From Levilactobacillus spicheri DSM 15429 (GTDB taxonomy: Bacteria > Bacillota > Bacilli > Lactobacillales > Lactobacillaceae): DNA of 64,000 nt. The DNA lies in contig NZ_AZFC01000015.1 of assembly GCF_001435095.1 (NCBI RefSeq), positions 73,864 to 137,863 of the forward strand, in the 5' to 3' direction. Positions 42,971 through 51,799 of this stretch are shown here, one piece after another (the stretch's first letter is position 1; the number at the start of each line of letters is the position of its first letter). The notes beneath the pieces were generated by a model, which ran no database searches, was not told the DNA's origin, and was given only the letters and a program-made list of their open reading frames with translations. The translations under genes and the position numbers were made by a program.

Positions 42971-42982
42971 TTGAATCAAGTG

Positions 42983-43033
42983 ATGAAACGTCCCCTGTAG
43001 CCGACTGCGAGCGGTTGCGCGGGACGTTTTTTG
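42983..43033 (+). terminator. Terminator of the sugar porter
   Basis: Arms AACGTCCC and GGGACGTT then six T. Confidence 0.8.
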
Positions 43034-43163
43034 TCGCTGGAAAAGCGGTATCATAATGGGATAAATATCTAGAATACACAATCATTACCAGATATTAATC
43101 GATATTCAATATCCCTTCGGTAGACTAATTTTAGTGTCAAAACTAGATTTGGAGGTTAGATTG

Positions 43164-44330
43164 ATGAATCGTAACTTGTACCGTTCGGCGGGCTTAGCGA
43201 TGTTAGCTTTATCGTTAACGTCAACGGGCCTACCACTCGCACAAGCTGCAGCTTCAACCATTACGTTACCCCCGGTGACGCACGTTGATAATGGTCATCC
43301 CAGCCCGGACTTTCCATATAACACGGGCTACGTACCGGCGGTGCCGACAGCAGGCGAACCCGGTTCGCGGATTCCCTTAAGTGGGCGTAACGATAACACG
43401 CGGGATTTAGCGGGTTATCGAACAGCGGATGGCAAATGGCAGATTCAGCCACACCGGTTGATTCGTTCTGCCCATTTAGGGTCTTTGTCCTCGGCGGATG
43501 TTCAGACGCTGAGTCATGACTATGATGTGCGGGCAGTGGTGGATTTCCGGACCCCGGGACAAACCAAGGGGAAACCGGACGTTGCCATTCCGGGAACAAC
43601 TATGACCCAGTTGTCCGTCCTGGGGCCCCACGCCTACGTTGACGCGGGTGGCTGGGGTGAAGGGGAATTCTATAAGCAACGGTTGGCTTTTGGCTACGCG
43701 GCCGTCACCGGGTATCGCCAATTCCTGAACCAGTTGCTGACCCAGCCCGGCGCCACGCTGTACCATTGTTCATCTGGTAAGGACCGCACGGGGATTGCGA
43801 CCGTGTTGATCATGTCCGCATTGGGGATGGATGAGGCGACGATTATTAAGGACTACATGTTGTCGCAAACGTACCATCATCACGTGGACTATCAATGGAT
43901 CAAAGAGTACCTCAAAGAAGTGAAACAAAACTACGGGTCGATGACCAATTATTTGGACCAGTTAATTGGGTTTGATGCAACCAAGCGTGAGCAGCTACGT
44001 GCCCAATACTTAGTGTCCACGGACGGTCACCAGACGCCGTATCCGGGTGCGACCACCACGAAGCCACAATCTACGCAGCACCATAAAATCAAGATTTTGA
44101 CCATCAAGCAACTCAAGCAATTCTTGGTGCGCCTGAAGCCGCACCAAGTCTGGTTCCATGAATTACATCAATCCCAGCCGAGCGGACGGACAAAGGTGTC
44201 ATTGACGAAGTGGCACGCGGTTCGGGAAGCTCAGGTTGATGAAGATGGCCAGACGGTGACTTACGTCCAGGTTCAAAACCGGCACGGTGACCACCGTTGG
44301 GTTCGTACCACGAGTATTACGCACGCCTAA
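43164..44330 (+). CDS. Secreted tyrosine/lipid phosphatase
   Basis: A 388-residue protein with a signal peptide (LAMLALSLTSTGLPLAQAAA) and a Tyr_phosphatase3-type domain (about 70-290) carrying the CX5R loop HCSSGKDRTG (Cys202, Arg208). Related lactobacillus and Listeria (LipA-type) enzymes act on phosphotyrosine and phosphoinositides. A C-terminal wall-type region (KQLKQFLVRLKPHQVWFHEL, then a beta-rich module) may anchor it. ATG at 43164 has GGAGG. Confidence 0.88.
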   Translation: MNRNLYRSAGLAMLALSLTSTGLPLAQAAASTITLPPVTHVDNGHPSPDFPYNTGYVPAVPTAGEPGSRIPLSGRNDNTRDLAGYRTADGKWQIQPHRLIRSAHLGSLSSADVQTLSHDYDVRAVVDFRTPGQTKGKPDVAIPGTTMTQLSVLGPHAYVDAGGWGEGEFYKQRLAFGYAAVTGYRQFLNQLLTQPGATLYHCSSGKDRTGIATVLIMSALGMDEATIIKDYMLSQTYHHHVDYQWIKEYLKEVKQNYGSMTNYLDQLIGFDATKREQLRAQYLVSTDGHQTPYPGATTTKPQSTQHHKIKILTIKQLKQFLVRLKPHQVWFHELHQSQPSGRTKVSLTKWHAVREAQVDEDGQTVTYVQVQNRHGDHRWVRTTSITHA

Positions 44331-44376
44331 CGTCATATTTCTCCCCCGAAAACGAAGACAATGGGCTCGAAACTTA

Positions 44377-44417
44377 AAAGCCCCCGTACCGGACTGATGC
44401 CGATACGGGGGCTTTTG
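44377..44417 (+). terminator. Terminator of the phosphatase gene
   Basis: Arms AAAAGCCCCCGTA and TACGGGGGCTTTT. Confidence 0.85.
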
Positions 44418-44476
44418 CGCGGGAATGACGCCCGTATAATTGATATACTCAGGGAAAACGAACGGAGGTGCCTGTG

Positions 44477-44821
44477 ATGGCAGAAAAGAAACCCGTGTTA
44501 ATGGCCTGGGGAATTGCCCTGGTCAGTCTGGGATTTCCTTGGTGGTTAACGGGGAATGGCATTCTCGAGGTCATCCGGCGCAACCCGCTCCATCCAGATG
44601 CGCTCGTGCTACTAGGGGCCCTGGGACTGGTGGGGGTCGGCCTGATAGCGCAGTGGAAGTATGGTCGCCTGTGGTCGCCCAGGGTGCGGCGACGTCAGCC
44701 ACGCTATCAGCGTTGGTTGTGGGGGCTATATAGCGGTTCCCTGGTGGCGGGCCTCCTCCTGGTCTGGCTGGCAGGGTACCCGCCAGAGTGGCTATTGTCC
44801 CTGCTGGGGCTGGTTAAATGA
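44477..44821 (+). CDS. Small membrane protein, unknown function
   Basis: A 114-residue protein with three predicted TM helices (about 9-27, 44-60 and 88-108) and a very basic loop between the second and third (SPRVRRRQPRYQR). ATG at 44477 follows GGAGG. It has its own promoter region and terminator. No family recognised. Confidence 0.7.
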   Translation: MAEKKPVLMAWGIALVSLGFPWWLTGNGILEVIRRNPLHPDALVLLGALGLVGVGLIAQWKYGRLWSPRVRRRQPRYQRWLWGLYSGSLVAGLLLVWLAGYPPEWLLSLLGLVK

Positions 44822-44874
44822 TTGAAAAAGACCGTTCCGTTCCCGGTAAAATACGGGAATGAAGCGGTCTTTTG
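44821..44874. terminator. Bidirectional terminator
   Basis: Arms AAAAGACCG and CGGTCTTTT with an inner TTCCCG/CGGGAA. Confidence 0.85.
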
Positions 44875-44967
44875 ATGACTGACAGCTAAGGGAACGTGAG
44901 CTGGCCTTGGCTGAGCACTCACCGACCATACCGGTCGTGCGGTGAGGGGACCTGGCGGGTCATCAGT

Positions 44968-45975
44968 TTAGAGAATTTGGATCTTGTGTGCGTAGCACTC
45001 GTCGATCATGTCTTGGGGCCAAACGCTGGCTTGGACTTCCCCAACGTGGGCCTTACCCAGCAGCAACATGCACAGCCGGGATTGACCGATCCCGCCACCA
45101 ATGGTGTATGGCAGTTCGCCGTTCAAGAGCATCTGGTGGAACGGCAGGGTCGCCCGGTCCTCGGCACCCGCTTCCTTCAGTTGAGCACGCATGGATTCCT
45201 CGCTGACCCGGATCCCCATGCTGGAGATTTCCAGGGCGTGTTGGAGTGGTTCATACCAGAACAAGATGTCCCCGTTGAGCTTCCAGTCGTCGTAGTCGGG
45301 GGCCCGGCCGTCGTGGCGCTTGCCGCTCTTGAGCTTACCACCGATCTGCATCAAGAAGACGGCGCCGTAACGCTTGGTGATGGCGTCTTCCCGTTCCTTG
45401 GGCGTCAACGTGGGGAACTCGTCTTCCAGTTCCTGGGTCGTGACAAAGTGAATCTCGTCAGGCAAGTGGTGCACGGCCTCGGGGAACTTGTACCAGACCT
45501 CGTGCTCCATGTGCTTGATGACCTTGAAGATGGTCTTGACCGTGTCCTTTAACGTGGCCGTGGTCCGTTCTTCCTTGGCGATGATCTTTTCCCAGTCCCA
45601 CTGGTCGACGTAGATTGAGTGGATGTTGTCGAGGTCTTCATCCTTCCGAATGGCGTTCATGTTGGTGTACAGACCGGTGTGCATGGCAAACCCGTAGCGC
45701 TTCAACGCCAGGCGCTTCCACTTGGCTAAGGAGTGGACGATTTCGATGGTCTTGCCGGGCATGTCCTTCATGGTGAAGGAGACCGGCTTTTCGATGCCGT
45801 TCAAGTTGTCGTTCAGACCCGTGTCCTTTTCCACGAACATGGGGGCGGAGAGCCGGGACAGATTCAGTTCCTTGCCGAATTCATCTTGGAAGGTTTCCCG
45901 AATGTAGCGGATCGCCTGTTGTGTTTGAATCACGTCGAGTTTTGGATCGTAGTTCTTAGGGATAATTAAGTGCAT
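44968..45975 (-). CDS. asnA: Aspartate-ammonia ligase AsnA
   Basis: Makes asparagine from aspartate, ammonia and ATP through a class II aminoacyl-tRNA-synthetase-like fold. The 335 residues show [34 protein letters not shown] and the C-terminal [14 protein letters not shown], the motif-3-like ATP loop. ATG at 45975 is 8 nt from AGGAG; the ATG one codon earlier is only 5 nt away. A T-box leader precedes it on the same strand, so expression depends on tRNA charging, presumably tRNA-Asn. Confidence 0.96.
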   Translation of the reverse strand: MHLIIPKNYDPKLDVIQTQQAIRYIRETFQDEFGKELNLSRLSAPMFVEKDTGLNDNLNGIEKPVSFTMKDMPGKTIEIVHSLAKWKRLALKRYGFAMHTGLYTNMNAIRKDEDLDNIHSIYVDQWDWEKIIAKEERTTATLKDTVKTIFKVIKHMEHEVWYKFPEAVHHLPDEIHFVTTQELEDEFPTLTPKEREDAITKRYGAVFLMQIGGKLKSGKRHDGRAPDYDDWKLNGDILFWYEPLQHALEISSMGIRVSEESMRAQLKEAGAEDRATLPFHQMLLNGELPYTIGGGIGQSRLCMLLLGKAHVGEVQASVWPQDMIDECYAHKIQIL

Positions 45976-46018
45976 CATGACCACTCCTGTCTGTTTTTTA
46001 TACATTTTTCACCAAAAT

Positions 46019-46302
46019 AAAAAAGTCTCCCGTCCCAATACAGGGACGAAAGACTTTTCGCGGTACCACCCAGATTGCCTAATTAAATAGGCCTCCTCAA
46101 ATAAGAGCACAACCATGCTCCACCGCTGGTAACGTACCGGTCAACGTCTAAACCTACTGTGAACGCGTTGCGTGTCATTTCAGCCAGAAACCTAAGAAAG
46201 GGTTATTCGGTAAGCACATCCTCTGGGTTGGGTTTCCACTATCCCCAATTCACTGGCAGTGTGCGCAAACTTACTCTGCTTTCTTATCGCCTTTATCTTG
46301 TT
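46019..46302 (-). ncRNA. T-box leader of asnA
   Basis: On the minus strand the leader contains the T-box core AATCTGGGTGGTACCGCG (complement at about 46059-46076), followed by a rho-independent terminator (arms AGTCT..CGTCCC and GGGACG..AGACT, then six T; 46019-46058). It begins with a purine-rich GATAAAGGCGATAAG segment. The promoter is TTTACA (46331-46336), 16-bp spacer, TATTCT (46309-46314). An AAC triplet in the stem I region fits an Asn specifier, but I could not prove the loop position. Confidence 0.9.
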
Positions 46303-46465
46303 GCCAATAGAATAGCACTAAAACCGAAAATGTAAAAGAAAAATTTGAAATTCATGAGTTGCCCGGCCGATTTCGCCATGTAATTTTAATGGGAAAATCC
46401 CGAGCTACCGGCGTTTTGGCGACCTGGTACGTGACGATGAAAAAATTTTTGATCGTCCGACGGCG

Positions 46466-47089
46466 TTAGTGAGCGTTGCGGTCCTCATTCTCGGCGACGT
46501 GCTGGTACTTCTTTTTCCCGAACAGCACCCGGTTGGCCAGCGGGGACTTGTGGGCTAACAGAAGCGTGTAGCTCAGGCTGGAAAAGGCGGTTAATCCCCA
46601 GAGAATCCAGCTGCTGTGACGGCCGCCGCTGAAACGGTAGAAGATCAAAACGTCGGCCAGGACTTCCTTGTAGGTGGCCTCGAAGACGTGGTCGACGGTC
46701 AGCACCTCGTGGAGGTAGGTGCCCTCAATGACGATCTGGAGCACCAGGATGATCAGCCAGCCGTAGAGGTAGTGGCGCCCGCCCTGGGCCGTGACGACCT
46801 TGCGGTAGATGGGCACCTCCTGGCCGTTCGCGTCGCGGAAGTACTGGCTGCCGGTCTCCTCCAGGCGCACCTGGGTGTGAGCGGTCTGGTAGTGGCCCAC
46901 CAGATAGGCGACCAAGATTAAGCCCACCGTTAACAGGACGTTGAGTGGGGACCAGGTGAAGGTCCGTGCGAATTGGTACAGGCAGAAGATGGGGATGAAC
47001 CAGTAGCTGATCCAACGAATGGCGCTGAACTCGAACTGGTCCTTGATGAACTTGATGAAGACGATGGCGACAATCAGGGGGATAAACAT
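46466..47089 (-). CDS. Membrane protein of unknown function
   Basis: A 207-residue protein with about five hydrophobic helices (about 3-15, 27-44, 52-68, 108-125 and 160-180), a short charged cytoplasmic tail rich in Asn/Asp/His, and a loop ETGSQYFRDANGQEVPIYRK. ATG at 47089 follows GAAGGAAG. Alone between asnA and a HAD gene. Family not recognised. Confidence 0.7.
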   Translation of the reverse strand: MFIPLIVAIVFIKFIKDQFEFSAIRWISYWFIPIFCLYQFARTFTWSPLNVLLTVGLILVAYLVGHYQTAHTQVRLEETGSQYFRDANGQEVPIYRKVVTAQGGRHYLYGWLIILVLQIVIEGTYLHEVLTVDHVFEATYKEVLADVLIFYRFSGGRHSSWILWGLTAFSSLSYTLLLAHKSPLANRVLFGKKKYQHVAENEDRNAH

Positions 47090-47202
47090 AGCGAGACTTC
47101 CTTCGTGAGCGATTTTCTTGAGTGTACCACATTCCCCAAACGATTCGGCGGCTGATTAAAATGGCCGAACCCCTCGGTTGGCAGGACTGTCAGTCAATAA
47201 AA

Positions 47203-47232
47203 GTCAGCGTGTTTCACGTGAAACACGCTGAC
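47203..47232. other. parS site 4 in a 30-bp perfect palindrome
   Basis: The perfect ParB consensus TGTTTCACGTGAAACA (47210-47225) is the core of a fully symmetrical 30-bp palindrome, with GTCAGCG and CGCTGAC as outer arms. Confidence 0.9.
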
Positions 47233-47273
47233 GTGGTGGCGCACAATCGTTTTTGGTCCGTTAGAACCGGTGT

Positions 47274-47933
47274 TTAGGGCAGGTAAGCCAACGCCTGGTC
47301 CAGGGTGGTGACCATCTGCGTCGGCCGCGCGGCGGCACTGGGGGCGTCCTGCGCCCGGTTGACCCAAATGGACGGCCACTTCAGCTGGTTGGCGGGGACG
47401 ATGTCACTGCCGTAGCCCTGGGCGATGTGCCAGTGGTTCTGCGGGGTCAGGCCGTATTCCCGTTCGATGGTCTTGAAGAAGTGCAGGTCGGGCTTGTAGG
47501 CGTGGACGTCCTCGGCGGTCCAAACGTCGAACGGAACCGTCAGGGCCGCGACGTTGGCGGGGATGATGTCCCACGACGAATTGGACATCATAATCAGGTG
47601 ATACCCGCGTTGGCGCAACGTTTCCAGGGTCGGGATGACTTCGGGGAACGGCGGCAGGCTCCGGTGGGCAATCAGGACGTCGACGTAGGCCCGTTCGAAC
47701 TGGTGACGTAAGCCGAATTGGTAATCCAGGTGGATCAGGTTGTTGCGAGTCAGCACGGCGTAATCCAGGTAGGGGTGCATGTTGTCGCGGTTGCTCTGGT
47801 AGGCGATGAAGCGTTGCCGGGCGACCTGGGGATCGACGCCGATTCGCTGGGCCGCGGCCGCCACGGCGGCGTAGGTCGGTTCCTCGTTCAACAGGGTACC
47901 GTAACAATCAAAGGTCAAAAACTTTTCAGACAT
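47274..47933 (-). CDS. HAD hydrolase, haloacid dehalogenase-like (type II)
   Basis: A 219-residue HAD protein with motif I TFDCYGTLLNEE (nucleophile Asp at about 9), a helical C1 cap, motif II MMSNSS, a conserved Lys in HAYKPDLHFFKTI and motif IV GYGSDIVPANQLKWPSIWVNR. It resembles L-2-haloacid dehalogenases and related phosphatases. ATG at 47933 has GGAGGAGG; the longer frame is not supported. Confidence 0.88.
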   Translation of the reverse strand: MSEKFLTFDCYGTLLNEEPTYAAVAAAAQRIGVDPQVARQRFIAYQSNRDNMHPYLDYAVLTRNNLIHLDYQFGLRHQFERAYVDVLIAHRSLPPFPEVIPTLETLRQRGYHLIMMSNSSWDIIPANVAALTVPFDVWTAEDVHAYKPDLHFFKTIEREYGLTPQNHWHIAQGYGSDIVPANQLKWPSIWVNRAQDAPSAAARPTQMVTTLDQALAYLP

Positions 47934-47989
47934 TGAGGTTCCTCCTCCAGTGGCCAATTGAATCAATGGCCGAACTACCTCTAGTATAA

Positions 47990-48027
47990 ACAAAAAACCT
48001 GCCGGCGCACCGACAGGTTTTTTTGTA
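47990..48027. terminator. Bidirectional terminator
   Basis: Arms AAAACCTG and CAGGTTTT with T runs; it ends the dehydrogenase gene on the minus strand. Confidence 0.85.
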
Positions 48028-48044
48028 GTTCAGTTTATTTCAAA

Positions 48045-49217
48045 TTACTTAGCGTCGTAAGCAGCTTGGAAGATCTTGATGATGTCTTCCTTGGTCCCCT
48101 TACGAGGGTTGGAGAAGGCGTTCCCGTCCTTCAAGGCGTTTTCGGCCATCAGTTCGAAGTCTTCTGGCTTAGCACCGATTTCCTTGATGGAAGCTGGGAT
48201 ACCAACGTCTTGTGACATTTGCTTCATGGCCTTGATGGCTAATTCGGCAGCGTCACGCGTGGACAAGCCATCGGTGTTTTCACCCATGATCTTGGCCAAT
48301 TCAGCGAACCGTTCTGGGCAGGCGATGATGTTGTACTCTTCAACGTAAGGTAACAGCAAAGCACAGCAAACACCGTGTGGCGCATCGTATTGACCACCTA
48401 ATTGGTGAGCCATGGCGTGAACGTAACCCAAGTTGGCGTTGTTGAAGGCCATCCCGGCTAACATTTCAGCTTCGACCATCTTGGTCCGGGCTTCCAGGTT
48501 GTGGCCGTTAGCAACGGCTTCCCGTAAGGAAGTTTCGATCAACTTGATGGCTTCGATACATTGTGAATCGGTGATTGGGTTGTGGTCAACGGACACGTAA
48601 GGTTCGATGGCTTGGACAAAGGCGTCCATCCCAGTCGCTGCGGTCAAGCCCTTTGGCACGTCGAGCATCAGGGTTGGGTCGTTGAAGGAAACCAACGGAA
48701 TGTTCCGCCATGAAACCACCACGAACTTCAAGTGCGTGTTTTCGTTGGTGATAACGGCGTGACGGGTCAGTTCGGAACCGGTCCCGGCAGTCGTGTTAAC
48801 GGCGATCAGTGGTGGTAAGGCCTTGTCGAGCGTTTCGATCCCGGCCAACTTGGTGATGTCATCACCGTTGGTCAAGATAATGCCGGCACCCTTACCAGTA
48901 TCGTGGGCTGAGCCCCCACCAATGGTGATGATGGAGTCCGCACCGGATTCTTCATAAAGCTTCTTAACTTCTTTAATGTTGCGGATCTTGGGGTTTGGTT
49001 CGACGTTGTTGTAGATTACATAGTCAACACCGGCAGCGTCCAAGGACTTCAAGCTTTGTTGTACCGCTCCGTCCTTCATGCTCTCCAAGAACTTGTCCGT
49101 AACGATAACGGGCTTCTTCATCCCGAGCATCTTGGCACGTTCACCAATCTTGCTAATTACACCAGGGCCAAAAAAGTTGACGCTGGGCATCAAAAAGTCA
49201 TAACTACGTTCAGCCAT
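48045..49217 (-). CDS. dhaT: Iron-containing alcohol dehydrogenase, 1,3-propanediol dehydrogenase type
   Basis: A 390-residue group III alcohol dehydrogenase. The N-terminus (RSYDFLMPSVNFFGPG) matches lactobacillus 1,3-propanediol:NAD oxidoreductases. It has GGGSAHDTGKG for NAD and metal-binding residues in NLGYVHAMAHQLGGQYDAPHG. It reduces 3-hydroxypropionaldehyde or related aldehydes and regenerates NAD for heterofermentation. Codon use is softer and less GC-rich than in the neighbours, as in highly expressed genes. The promoter (TTGCAT, 17 bp, TATAAT at 49277-49282) is overlapped by a cre-like site. Confidence 0.9.
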   Translation of the reverse strand: MAERSYDFLMPSVNFFGPGVISKIGERAKMLGMKKPVIVTDKFLESMKDGAVQQSLKSLDAAGVDYVIYNNVEPNPKIRNIKEVKKLYEESGADSIITIGGGSAHDTGKGAGIILTNGDDITKLAGIETLDKALPPLIAVNTTAGTGSELTRHAVITNENTHLKFVVVSWRNIPLVSFNDPTLMLDVPKGLTAATGMDAFVQAIEPYVSVDHNPITDSQCIEAIKLIETSLREAVANGHNLEARTKMVEAEMLAGMAFNNANLGYVHAMAHQLGGQYDAPHGVCCALLLPYVEEYNIIACPERFAELAKIMGENTDGLSTRDAAELAIKAMKQMSQDVGIPASIKEIGAKPEDFELMAENALKDGNAFSNPRKGTKEDIIKIFQAAYDAK

Positions 49218-49276
49218 AATACAAAATGCCTTCTTTCAGAAGTTTTGAAAATCTTTAATACCTAATTCACAAATGA

Positions 49277-49314
49277 ATTATAACTTAGATACTTACAGTA
49301 TGCAACCGTTTTCG
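49277..49314 (-). promoter_or_regulatory. dhaT promoter with cre-like site on the -35
   Basis: Minus strand: TTGCAT (49300-49305), 17-bp spacer, TATAAT (49277-49282). CGAAAACGGTTGCA at 49301-49314 matches the cre consensus at 12 of 14 positions and overlaps the -35. Confidence 0.65.
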
Positions 49315-49580
49315 ATAAAAAGTTTGTTAGTTGGCCGTTAAAAAGGTGATAAACCGCCGTTCTCCGTAGGGTTAAGCACCTCTCAAGAAAATTCAAAAGG
49401 AGCTTTCATCGGGGCAGTTAGGATGATGAAAGACTAAACAAACTTTTCCGTTATGAGGATTTTTATCGTGAATTTTTGAGAAGGGCGCTGAATGATGGTG
49501 ATTCTGAAAGGATTGGCTTAAAATAATTAAGTGGATACATAGAATGAAACGATGATGAAAAATGAAGGAGTCTGACAAAC
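49315..49580. other. Intergenic, leader of the lipoprotein gene
   Basis: AT-rich, with no gene or strong repeat seen. It holds the SD AAGGAG for the lipoprotein at its end. Confidence 0.4.
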
Positions 49581-50339
49581 ATGCGCATCACAAAAAATAA
49601 GCGGCTCGTGACGACCGCCGCCTTACTGGTCGCCGCCGTGGGACTGACCGGCTGCTCGTTCGGGTCACCCAAGAACATGGCCAGTTCGTCCAGCAGCTCG
49701 ACCCAGTCGTCGAGTAAGTTGGCGAAAGATGAGGCGGTGATCCAGGCGGCCCGCAAGCTGAACGTGGCCGGCCACTACCAGGCCTCGAACAAGAAGCTGA
49801 GCGCCATCAACATTGCCGACCTGAACCACAAGGGGTACGGCACGGTCAAGACGGAGTTCTTCGACCTGCAGAAGAGTAACGACAAGTTCCTGCTAAAGAC
49901 GGCCAAGGGCTCCAAGTCGGTGACGACCAATCACGCGACCCACGCGACGACCACGACGGGCACCAACCACAGCTTCGACAGCTACAACAAGTTTACCGGC
50001 GACTACCTGTTCTACAACGACGATGATGGCGACCGGATCCAGTCCGAACTGGACATTGATACCGACGGGACGGTCATCCAGAACAACAATGACGGCACGG
50101 CCTTTCACGGCTACGCGACCATCAAGCCGTCCAGTGCCAAGGGCGTGCTGTCCTACGACGTATCGACCGGGACCAACGACACCAAGACCATCGATGCCAA
50201 CGTGGCCATCGACGTGACCTGGAGCAACGGGGAGACCGAGACCTACTACGGTTACACGGCCTATGATGGTAGCACGGTCCTGACCGATGGCCAAAGCTAC
50301 CACCACGACCAGGTTAACGAGGTTTGGACGCAAGACTAG
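49581..50339 (+). CDS. Lipoprotein, unknown function
   Basis: A 252-residue lipoprotein with signal peptide and lipobox LTGC (Cys at about 25), a Ser-rich spacer, a helical/beta region, a His/Thr-rich stretch (NHATHATTTTGTNHSF) and a C-terminal acidic, Tyr-rich beta domain containing NDDDGDRIQSELDIDTDGT, which looks able to bind calcium or another divalent ion. ATG at 49581 follows GAAGGAG. It is followed by a large structured RNA candidate. Function unknown. Confidence 0.82.
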   Translation: MRITKNKRLVTTAALLVAAVGLTGCSFGSPKNMASSSSSSTQSSSKLAKDEAVIQAARKLNVAGHYQASNKKLSAINIADLNHKGYGTVKTEFFDLQKSNDKFLLKTAKGSKSVTTNHATHATTTTGTNHSFDSYNKFTGDYLFYNDDDGDRIQSELDIDTDGTVIQNNNDGTAFHGYATIKPSSAKGVLSYDVSTGTNDTKTIDANVAIDVTWSNGETETYYGYTAYDGSTVLTDGQSYHHDQVNEVWTQD

Positions 50340-50355
50340 CTAAAACGGTGCTTCC

Positions 50356-50495
50356 GGGCCAGGCAAAAAGTGGGCTGGAACGGGGTGGGCACGGATTTGA
50401 GCCCCAGAGCGTCTCAAATACCGGCCTTTATCTAAGTCGGTTGAGGAACACCGACTAAGATAAATTTCACCCCTGAGCCCGTTTTTGCCTGGCCC
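50356..50495 (+). ncRNA. Three-way-junction structured element downstream of the lipoprotein gene
   Basis: The closing helix pairs 50356-50369 with 50482-50495 (14 bp, perfect), 50372-50376 with 50476-50480, and 50382-50387 with 50468-50473. Inside are two hairpins: 50392-50401 with 50413-50423 (one bulge) and 50427-50441 with 50450-50464 (15 bp, one A-A mismatch). No coding frame is seen. It starts 17 nt after the lipoprotein stop. It could be a processed 3' element, a small RNA or a mobile repeat; the family is unknown. Confidence 0.55.
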
Positions 50496-50504
50496 TTCAG
50501 CGTA

Positions 50505-50767
50505 GATTAACGGCATTATTATCTTAGCGATTGACCCGCGCGGTTGGATGGCGCTAGGTGATTGTCTGTGAGCAATCTGACGAAGGAAACCCGGGCCTAT
50601 TATCCAGGGTGGGTACCCCGTTTGATGTGGGGCGTTCAACCAGTGGGTCTACATCGAGCAATGCCCCTAGGCAAAATTGACCGGTTAGTGTCCCATTTGT
50701 GGTATCCCTAAGGGGGCGCGACCGGGCGTGATAGCCGCGCCGGAATTTAGAAACGGGAAGCGACAGC
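50505..50767 (+). promoter_or_regulatory. Long leader region of the CDF exporter gene
   Basis: About 260 nt without a coding frame, containing several GC-rich inverted repeats, the clearest being GGCGCG/CGCGCC just before the SD (about 50714-50743). Metal exporters often have metal-responsive leaders, but I could not match this to yybP-ykoY, M-box or NiCo consensus elements. Confidence 0.35.
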
Positions 50768-51742
50768 ATGCAAGAACGACAAGCGCATCGCCAGGCGGAA
50801 ACGGCGGCGTGGCAACGGCTTCAGCAACAAGAATTGACCAAACTCCACAGTGCCCAGCACCACCTGTGGTTCAACGTGGCGGCCTACCTGGCCATCTCGG
50901 TGATCGAATTTTATCTGGCCATCGTCGGGCACTCGCAAACGTTGCGGGCCGACGCCTTGAACAACTTGGCCGGCATCGTGTCGGCGGCGCTGCTCCTGAT
51001 CGGCATTTTCATCGCCCGCGACATCGACGACGATGACCTGATGGGGCGGCCGCTGCCGGAAGACCTCCAGCAAAACGGGCAGCGGCTCCAATTGACACGG
51101 TTTCACTACGAGACCGTCTTCACCCTGATCACCGGGATCGTGATGATCGCCATCGCCGCCAGCGTCATCTTCGGCGGCATCAAGAGCCTGATGAACCCAC
51201 AGAGCCAGGAGGTTCCGCGGCCCATCACGCTGGTGGGGGCGGCCATCGCGATGGTCATCATGTTGGTGGTCTGGTGGCTGAACCGGCGGGCCGGGCGCAA
51301 GCTCCAAAATGCCGCGCTGACGGCTGCCGCCCAGGACAGCCTGAGTGACGCGCTGACCAGCCTGGGGACCTTGGTGGCCATTGCCGGAGCGCTGCTCTTC
51401 CAGCTGGAATGGCTGGACGGTGTGGCCAGCATCATCGTCGGCCTGTTCATCCTGGCGGCCGGCGTCAAGATCTTCCGCGAGAGCAGTTTGAACCTCGCGG
51501 ACTACTTTGACCCGCAGGCCGAAGCACAGTTCCGCCAGGTCATCGAAGGCTTCGACCAGGTTCGACGGGTCGAGGACTTGAAGGCCCACTACAGCGGCAA
51601 CGTGGTGACCTTAGACGTCATCATCGCGGTCGACGCGCAGATGCAGGTCAAGGACAGCTACCGGCTGGGCGAGACCATCGAAGCCCAGATGCGTCGACAG
51701 TTTGGCATCGTCGACACCGACGTGATGGTGGTGCCGGCTTAA
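50768..51742 (+). CDS. Cation diffusion facilitator (CDF) metal exporter
   Basis: A 324-residue, six-TM proton-antiport exporter of divalent metals. TM2 carries the variant site RADALNNLAGI and TM5 AAAQDSLSDALTSLGT (the usual HxxxD equivalent is DxxxD, as in manganese-type CDFs). A cytoplasmic ferredoxin-like domain follows (about 225-324). The Asp-rich site suggests Mn or Fe rather than Zn; this is an inference. RBS GGGAAGCG. Confidence 0.88.
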   Translation: MQERQAHRQAETAAWQRLQQQELTKLHSAQHHLWFNVAAYLAISVIEFYLAIVGHSQTLRADALNNLAGIVSAALLLIGIFIARDIDDDDLMGRPLPEDLQQNGQRLQLTRFHYETVFTLITGIVMIAIAASVIFGGIKSLMNPQSQEVPRPITLVGAAIAMVIMLVVWWLNRRAGRKLQNAALTAAAQDSLSDALTSLGTLVAIAGALLFQLEWLDGVASIIVGLFILAAGVKIFRESSLNLADYFDPQAEAQFRQVIEGFDQVRRVEDLKAHYSGNVVTLDVIIAVDAQMQVKDSYRLGETIEAQMRRQFGIVDTDVMVVPA

Positions 51743-51752
51743 AAGGTAAAAT

Positions 51753-51792
51753 AAACCCGTTGCTCCCAGTGAAAAGGGGTAACGGGTTTTTC
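51753..51792. terminator. Bidirectional terminator
   Basis: Arms AAACCCGTT and AACGGGTTT between convergent genes. Confidence 0.8.
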
Positions 51793-51799
51793 GTGCAAC

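Noticed and set aside
50590-50640. T-box-like GGGTGGGTACC before the CDF gene
   Set aside because: Lacks the exact GGGTGGTACCGCG core and a following terminator, and the gene is not amino-acid related.
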